Shown here: in pieces, positions 21,729 through 30,700 of the stretch
How positions within the stretch are numbered: the stretch's first letter is position 1
Layout: every line of letters starts with the position of its first letter
IMG/VR virus record: IMGVR_UViG_3300048130_000049
Coordinates: 1 to 31,224 of that record
DNA: 31,224 nucleotides
Origin: a virus
Reading direction: 5' to 3' (one strand)
Notes under the pieces: generated by a model
Told to the model about the DNA's origin: nothing
What the model saw: the letters and a program-made list of their open reading frames with translations, nothing else
The model's database searches: none
Program-made: the position numbers and the translations under genes

Positions 21729-24700
21729 ATGACTGAATTCCAAGATTACTCAGATTGGGTAAAGCAAAGACCTGTCTCTACAGATAGCACCCAAAACAAG
21801 GTAGACTACTCAAACTACCTCCGTAAAACCCACCTCGACTCCGACGACTATTCTCTAGAGGTCGAGAACTCAATCCAGAACGAGCTTTACGGTAGTTTAG
21901 TTTCGTCAGGAGACATTGAAGAAGGTGATATAGATGCGTTTAGTTCTCTCACTACTCCTCAAGCGATATCTTCAGAGGCTAAAATGGATATCATCCAGTC
22001 TCGCATCAACCCGAAAAGCTCTAGCTGGCAGGCGATCACTGCTTATAAGACTGCGGAAGCTGATGGCCTACCACCGGAAGAAGTCCAAAGGTTAAAAACC
22101 AACGCAGGGTTTATCGCTGATCGGGAGTATGACTCCATGAAGAGGCAGATGGTTCGCAACGGCGAGCTAGCCTTCGCTGCTTTTACTAACCTTGACGGAA
22201 GCCGTGAGATTGTAGCGGGCGACGCGGCTATTGGATCTAACCTCAGTGATGCTTTGAAAGCTTCTAAGATGGGAGAGGTCACTTTATCCGACGCGCTTGC
22301 TGCTCAACAGCAGATGACTCCTGCATTTGGAACTAAGGTTCCCGCCTTCAAGGCTTCTCGTTATAATCAAGCTTCAGCTATTATGTCTGAGTTGATTAGG
22401 GGTGATGAGAAAACCAACACCCTCTTACAAGCACACGCAGAACTTCGTGCTGGCGAAGAGGATGAAGGCTTCATGGACCAAGCAGCCAATGTAGTTAATG
22501 CGTTTGGTGATGCGTTTGTTGGTATCTTCTCTTCTGAGAAACGGGAGCAGAACTCTGCGATGTTTAGAGCGAAGGATGTGACACGCGATGAAGCAGTCGC
22601 AGACATGATGCTCCGTGTCAACAGCTCAAACGCTTTGCCGGAAGGTGAAGAGTTTACTGCTCAAGAGATTGGGGCAGCTTTTGACCACGCGGTCCTCGAA
22701 CGTGCGACAGCACAAAACATGTTTGACCAGTATACTGGTGAAGACGCTGGACGTAACCTCCGCATCTCTTCGACGGGTATGCCAATCATGGCGAGCGACG
22801 TTCTCGCAAACGAAGATCTCTTCAACGATACTGTTAAAGGATCTACTCTTGATGATAACCAGAAAGATTTTCTTAGGCAGACCCGCACGTCAGTCCTTAC
22901 TGACCGCTTTGAGGATTACTCTGAGATGTTTAAGCGTAGTGCTGTTGACGACCAGTGGAGCCAAGCATTAATCGAAGGAGCCAACCAAGGTAAGAAGAAT
23001 CATGAGATCTTGAATGACTTCTTGAAGGACGAAGACAACTACAGCCTCGTTACTCAACGATCTAAAGGGATCGCGTGGTCCCTTGTGAACTCTATCGGGA
23101 CTTTGGCAGCAGCCATTCCAGCAGCAGCAGGTAACAAGATGGCTACTGACTACTTAGCTGACGTTGCTCAGAAGAATTCTGACAGGCAGCAGGTCGCTCG
23201 TCTGTTTGGGCAAGAGTATGGATACGCTGGCGAGATTGGTGAGACTATCGCCCCTATGGTCACGGATATCTCGGCTACTGCTTTCCTTTCAGCCGGAACT
23301 TTCGGAACAGGAGGAGCTGCTTACGTTGCAGCGAAGTCCGGTTCCGTTGCAGTGGCTAAGACAGTCACTAAATCTTACGTCAACCACGTAGTTAAGAGTG
23401 TTCCAAGGTCTGTATTCAGAATCAAAGGAGCTAAGTATCAAGGTAAACTCTCTGACGCGATTAACATCGCAGTTAAAGAAGGCCACGGTGACCTGACGAT
23501 GGATGTCTTGAAAACATTCAACAGCGAAATCGTCCGTAAAGCAGGTATTTCAAGTGCTGCTGCTATTCCGGCGGCAACTCGATCAAGTGCTGCTACCTAT
23601 GGGGCGATCACCAATGCTCTTAGGTCTGATACAGATATGTCAGACGAAGAGATTCGCGACAAAGCTTTAGGAGCAGGCATGATGAGTGGAGCCATCACCG
23701 GAATTATTACTGGTGGATTCTCAGCACTCGGCAGGGGCGGTCTTGATGACGCCCTGCTTCGCGGGATGACTTTCCGCGATATGACTTCGGTGGTCGGCAA
23801 GATGTCGAACGTCACGAACAAAACTAATCTTGATGCAAATGTTAAAGCGGCTCTTAAAAAGAGCATTGCAGAGTCTGCTAAGAAAGCGGGCATGGCTTCA
23901 GCGGCTATAACAAAGAGGTCTAGACGAAATATATCCAGAGCGGCAGATGTTGTTAAAGCAATAGGGCGTGACGCTGGTAACGAAGCTGTCGAAGAAGGTC
24001 TAGACGAGTTTGTAAACTCGTTCGTCGAAGATGCCGCATTGGATCAGGACACTCCAATGTTTGAAAGATTGGGCCAGACGTTCCACGCAGCTGTGTTAGG
24101 TGGAGCGTTGGGAGCAGGTGCGCCTGCTGTCCAGCGTTTTGGTAGGTCTTTGCGTCAGAAGAGAGGAGTCAACTTATCACAGGTTGATAGGATGGTTTCT
24201 GACGTTGCCCAGAGTGCGTCGAAAAACCTAAAGGATAATAATAGCCCCGTTTCAGCGGCTGTACTTGAAAGGATTTTCAGGACTCCTATGCGTGAGATGG
24301 TAGCTGCGCCTGAAGTTACAGAAGCTGCGCCTGAAGTTACAGAAGCTGCGCCTGAAGTTACAGAAGCTGCGCCTGAAGTTACAGAAGCTGCGCCTGAAGT
24401 TACAGAAGCTGCGCCTGAAGTTACAGAAGCTGCACCCGAAGTTACAGAAGCTGCACCCGAAGTTACAGAAGCTGCACCCGAAGTTACAGAAGCTGCACCT
24501 GAAGTGGAAGGTGATAGTAAGTTTGTAGAAGAAACACTAAGCGATCCTGATCAAACAAAGAGAGAGAGCAACAATGTTATCAACGAGCGAGCTGGAGAAA
24601 ACTCAATAGTTCTAGAAGAACTTGATGGTGATTTTTATGCGGACGAAGTTGTTGATCAACCCTCGATAGAAGAAAGAATCGCTCAGGAAGGTCAACAACA

Positions 24701-27700
24701 GCGAGAGGCTGAGTTGACAAGGGTGGAGGCTCAGGAACTTAGAAAAATTGAAGCTGCCTTAGCTAAGGCAGAGTCAGCTCAAATCGAAGCCGAAGCCGAA
24801 GCGGCTCAGGCAACTCCTGAAGAGAAACCTGCTAAGGAGCAAGAAGCTAAGGAAGCAGCTAGAAATACAGCGATAGCTAAGAAAGCTGCTAAGAAAGCTG
24901 CTAAGAAAGCTGCTAAGAAAGCTGCTAAGAAAGCTGCTAAGAAAGCTGCTAAGAAGACAACTAAGAAAGCTGCTAAGAAAATTAAGTTACAGAACCGGAA
25001 GGTTCGGAAGGCTAGAGATCCATTCTACACCACTCCCGAATCTAAGTCTTCAGTAGACTTCTACAATGAGAAAGCTTTCTTGTCGAAGAACATCAAAACA
25101 GAAGATGTTACCGATGAAGATGGTAAGATCACTCTGTCTACAAATGAACGGGAAGTAGCTGATCAAGTTCTCGATCTCGTTGTCCGAGGTTTTCCAGTGT
25201 CCTTTGCTACTCAATCTACGTATGGCGTTGACCTTTCAAACCATAACAGGCGCGACGTATCCGAGGCTCTAGCTAGAAAAATCTACGACCGCTTCCCCGT
25301 CCTTGAACCTACTGATAAGGCAAAAGCTTCGCTTGAGACATTCTCTACTAAGAGTAAAAAGGTGATGCACTATAATCCTAAAACAGGAAAGAGATCATCA
25401 TTGGCTGTTAAAGGGTTACTAACTAGAGACGGAGCTGGGGTCTTCAACAACGATCCTGTTACTATGTTGGAGATGTTGTCGAGGAACATACCCATCACTA
25501 TACCAAAAGAGTATAGAGATAGTGTATTGTTGAACCCTTCTTTCAGAGATGGATTCGATGTAAAGACAGGGAAACTACATACGATTGTAGCTCCCCACAA
25601 AAAATACCCATCTCAAAATGTTTCTCTACTAAAAGAGATCCGATACACGGAGCTTGCGTACAACTTTGATAGGGCTAGAAGGCTGTCTCAAATCAAGTTT
25701 ATCAGACCGGATGAAAAGTTTATCCTACCTTTAGGTGTTTCTGTAACCGACAGACAAACAGGGAAACCGATCACCGCGTCTGATAAGACTCAGCAGAAGT
25801 TTGCAGACGCCATAAGTCCTGTCGCAGCTTTCGTTAAAAAAGTTACACCACCGTCAAAAGATGCCAAAGCTATGGATAGGGCGGTAAAAACAATTAGAGG
25901 ACTACTTTACTCTTCTAAGAGATCTTCTTTTGATCGCCTTGATATCGAGACCAACTTTAGTATCCCGTCAGTAGTTAATGAGGCTGAAAACGAATACGAG
26001 CTTCTACTTAACTTATTCAAGATACGTCAGGATATTTTAACCGATAATGATAAACAATCTAAAGGTAAGAAAATCGAAGATCTAACTCCCGCCCAAGTAA
26101 GTCGTGGGGTAAAGGCTCTGCTTAGTAGAGTGGACTTCGATGAAAGTGTTAAAAAAGGAGATCGCATAGAGGCACTGTCCGACATGTTAGCTGGGTTTGG
26201 TCTTAAAGACTTCAACGCCTATGCTCCAGAGCAGAACGTCAAAAACTTTCTAAAGAATGATGTGGTTAACAACCAAGCATTCATAAAGACAGGCTCGATG
26301 CCTGACTTCATGACGCTCATCCGCCAATCGATTGATAGATACATTGGCCAAAGCATCAGCCGAGATAGTGCTAGGGTCGCGAGTCAAGCTGTTTCTTTTG
26401 AAGAGCTAACAGAAGCAGGCTATGATCCATCGACTGGATCACTTGATGGATTAGATGCTATACTTGGCTCGGAAGAACCTGAACTTCTGTCTGTCGATTC
26501 AGATGCTATGTCAGAAGTTTTCAAAGACACAGTGGAGGCAGCGGTCACTGAGGTTGAAGTTAATCCAGAAGTCCGGCAGCAATTAGAACAGCTCTACATA
26601 GACATTGGCAACAACAGTAGCCAAGAAGCTATAGACGAAGTCCCGAATTTGCCTACAGAGTTTCTTATTGATTCGATTGCTCATAAGATTAGACAAGCTG
26701 GTTATGACAGCCCGACGGCTCTCGACGCACTAGAATTCAAAAGGCAGATTGAACAGAGCTTACTACCCTCTGCGGAAAAGCTCAAAGATCTCTTAGAAAC
26801 AGTTTATTACCCTGACGCTAAAGTTCTTAATACAGGTAAGCTGATTACTAAGGGCGATGTCACTAGCAATACTATTGCTTTCGCCAACTTCCGTAGAAGA
26901 GAAGACGCTCGCATAAGTGGTGTTCCAAGTGATGTATCTCTTTTCGATTTCGTAACGTCTAGAGAAGAGAAACAGAAACTCACAGATAGAGGTAAGATCA
27001 TAGTCGCGAAAAGAGACATAGCGAAGGAAGACGAATTTGTCCGCCTTGCTCTTGCTCTTCCTGAAAAAGCACAGGAGCTTATTGCTAAGTCGGCTCCTGC
27101 AAAAGCAGTCCGAAAAGCTTTCCTAGAGGGAAAGACTGTTCCGGTAGATGGCCTAACTAAAGAAGCTATTGACCTGATTAAAGGTAACAAGAAGTTCTAC
27201 AAGTTAAGTCCTGAAGACCAGACAGTAGTTCGTAATCTCCGGTCCAAGCTTATCGACCCTGACGCCAGTAAAGCCGAAAAGAAAAATGTCTCGTCTAGAA
27301 TTGAGACGGAGGTTGCTAAAGGGGTGGATGAAGCTGAGAGGAAGGACAATGAGAGAAAGATCTATGGAACTACCTTAGATAAACTTAGTCCTGAAGATAG
27401 GGAGTCGCTCATTGAAATCGTTGAGGATCTTGAAAGCACTACCGATCCTCTAGAAAGGGCGGAGCTAAGTGATGAAGCTATGATGATTGTTGGTCGGGCT
27501 AACAACCACGCTTCACAGAACTCAGCGTCACAGGCGGCGACTCCGATGGAGCGCCAGTTGATGCGAGCAGATAACCTAGCGGAGATCGAAAGACTTGGGC
27601 TTGAGCATAATAGTCCTGAGACAGTTATCGCTGCACTCAAGACTATATCCGCGGAGTCAGATAACCCATCACATAAGTTAGTAGCTGACCTTCTTTTAGA

Positions 27701-30700
27701 AGATGAGTCTTTCATCAGCACTGTAGACTTCTACATTGTAGATAGCCCAGAGGACTACGCCGGACAGTATGCTTATCGTAATGATGGGACTCATCGGGTA
27801 GCAATCAATATCGATACAGGCAACAAGCTCGGACTTGAGAACGTCCTCCTTGAGGAATACGTCCACGCATTCTTGTCTGACGTAACTAAATCAAATACTG
27901 ATCAGAGGTCTGACCAGCAGAACGCTGCTGTCGAAAGGCTCAACCGGATCTACAAGCTGGCAGAGAAACAGTATCGCGCCAGTGGTATTAAAGATCCTAT
28001 GCTTGAAGACGCCTTCGTAGATTTCGACGAGTTCTTAGCTAAGTTCTTATTGTCACCTAAGCTTCAAGCTAGCATCAAGTTACTGGAAGCTCCTGCTGAT
28101 CAACGTGGTTTCTTCAAGAGGATCATTGATTCTATCTTGTCCATGTTCCGAAAGCGGAAGGTATCAAAGACTGAAGCTGTTGAATATGGTAAGGCTCTAC
28201 AGGATGTCATCGACCTAACCAAGTCTTCTACCTTAGCACAACGTCCTCCTCTTACACAAGAAGCTGCGCGAGTTGCTGAAGATACAGGAAGAGTTATTAC
28301 GAAAGTTCAAGAGAAGATCATCGAACAACAGGAGCAGCGAGAAAACCGCATGACATCTGAGGAAGCGGTTGATGATACTGTAGAAGATACCGCCTCTGAT
28401 GAGCCAGTCACTTTCGAGTCTGAGAAGAGTCGTAAGATTAAGGAAGTCGAAGCCCACTTGCGGAGTAGGATTCCAAGAGGTCTGTCTCTACAGGAATCTA
28501 GTCTAATGGATGAAGGAGGTATTGCTCGGTTGAACCAAGGCAATTTTAATTCGGACGGGATACAGATAGTTGAGTTTGACTTTGAAGCTTTTGAGGTCGC
28601 GACCAGAGGAATGGATATGATTGGAGCTAAGGTCTACGCAGAGAAACTTCTACTGCATGAGACGATCCACTCTGCTTCCTATAACGCTCTTACCGTCGAA
28701 GAGATTACTAAGCTAGAGGAGTCCATCTCAGATAGTGACTACGCCTCTATTGCTGAGACATACTTCAGAACCGACGAGGCAATCGCAGAAGCGAAGGCGA
28801 AACTCGAAAGCGATAACGTGGAGGAAGTTGCCCTCATCAAGAGGCAACTCGCTGAGGAGTATCTCCGTATGAACTCGGAGCGTGTGCTGTCTGGAACAAC
28901 AACTGAAGAGGACGCTGAGTTCTGGTCGTCTGACCCATCTCTCCTTAGAATAATTGCACGATACTTCAGGTCGATGTTCGCTCGATTGGCAAACCGTAGG
29001 AGAGCTGAGAAAGGCTCAGGTGTTCTAGACGAGATGCTCATCCGTATTCACGATGAGGTCATCCTTATCCAGAACGGTTATGTTCATTACGATCCTTCGA
29101 CGGAGTTCAACACTGATGATCCTGAAGAATCTTTAAACAAGTTCAATGAGATATTGAAGCGGGACATCGGTTCAGGACAGCCAGAAGGAGTAGCTCTCGG
29201 AGCGCAAGTCGGAGCATCCTCCGCAAGTGATGTAGACTTCTCAAATATTCCAAAGCTGCTTGAGCTTTCGATGGTGGAGTTCAAAACTTACAAGTCTCCA
29301 AAGACTTGGTTCGCTAGGAACTTCAAAGGAGATGTTGACCTACCTATCAGAAGGATCATGGAGCAGCGCGCTGAGTTTGAGAGAGCATCAACTCGTGTCT
29401 TGAAAACATTCCACACGGAATTCAATAAGATCATCGAAAGAGATTTCGGTGAGATGACTCAGGAGTTGAGTGATAAGATTAATCTAGCTCAAGGTTATTC
29501 TCCCGTCAGCCTCGTTAAAGAAGAATTCTATAGAGAGGTAGAGGAAGAACATCGCCTTACAGTAAGGCAGATAAATAAAGATGACTCACTCACTGACGTT
29601 CAAAAGAAAGAACAGAAAGCAGAGTCTCGGAAAATTAAGGAGAAGAAGATTGAAGAGTTAGAGAACGTCAAGATCGCAGAACATCAACAGGCCGTTGACA
29701 AAGCACTGGATGATATCAGAAAAATCTCTCCAGACCTCGCTGCTAAGATCACCCTGATGCGCGAGGAACTTATCCGACCTATTCAGAAGATCATGACTGA
29801 AGACGGTTCAGGTCTATCTGACGAGCTTAAGGCTAGGATCGATAGGACTGGTGGGATCTACCTTACGAGACAGTATAAGATTTTCAACGATCCGACATAC
29901 GCTCAGAAGGTTCTGGAAGATCCTGACTTCAATGATCATCGTGATTTCGCTATCGAATACTTCACGAACCAGATGGGACTCTCAAAGGATGAAGCTACTG
30001 AAGCCATGAGGGTGTTCGTGCAACAGTATGACACTGGACTCCAAGGAAGTGGGACTCCCCTCACTAAGTCTTATAAGAAGATCATGAAGAACCTTTCACG
30101 CCGGAAGGATCTACCGATTGCACTTAGAAATCTTATGGGTGAGTATGGTTTAGAAGAGTCTACTAAAGGAGAGCCAGCCACCAACCTCCTGCTTAGAACC
30201 TTTGCTACCGTGTCCACACTAGCGGCACAACAGAAGTTCAGAAGTAACATTGTTAAGTGGGGTGATGAAAGTAATTCAATCGTCAGTAAAGAAAAGAGAG
30301 ACGCAGACCCAGCTAAATTTGGAGACTATGTTCTCTTACTTGATCCTAAGACAGCAGTCAAAGGTGATCCACTGGCTGGTATGTATGCCGCAGCTGATAC
30401 AGTTAAAGACTTGCGGGATATGCTCACACCTTCGCCGATAGGAATTGATTCCTCATCTGCTGGTAAGACCGTAGAGGGTATGGCTAAAGTGATGCAGAAC
30501 CTAACGGGTAAGTCGATGCTGTTCAAGACACTCGGCTCCGTTGGTTTCTACCTCCGTAACATCTTAGGAAACGTATTGTTCTTCGGACCTGCTCAAGGTG
30601 TGTCGCTCTCAACAATGGGAGGGACTGTGGCGGATTCTTGGAAGTCTATTATTGGTGTAATGAATCCCGACCAGATAGACGCGGAGCTTACTGAGATGAC

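Noticed and set aside
24306-24983. Possible CRISPR array from the regular repeats
   Set aside because: The repeats are contiguous, without spacers, in frame and encode low-complexity protein.
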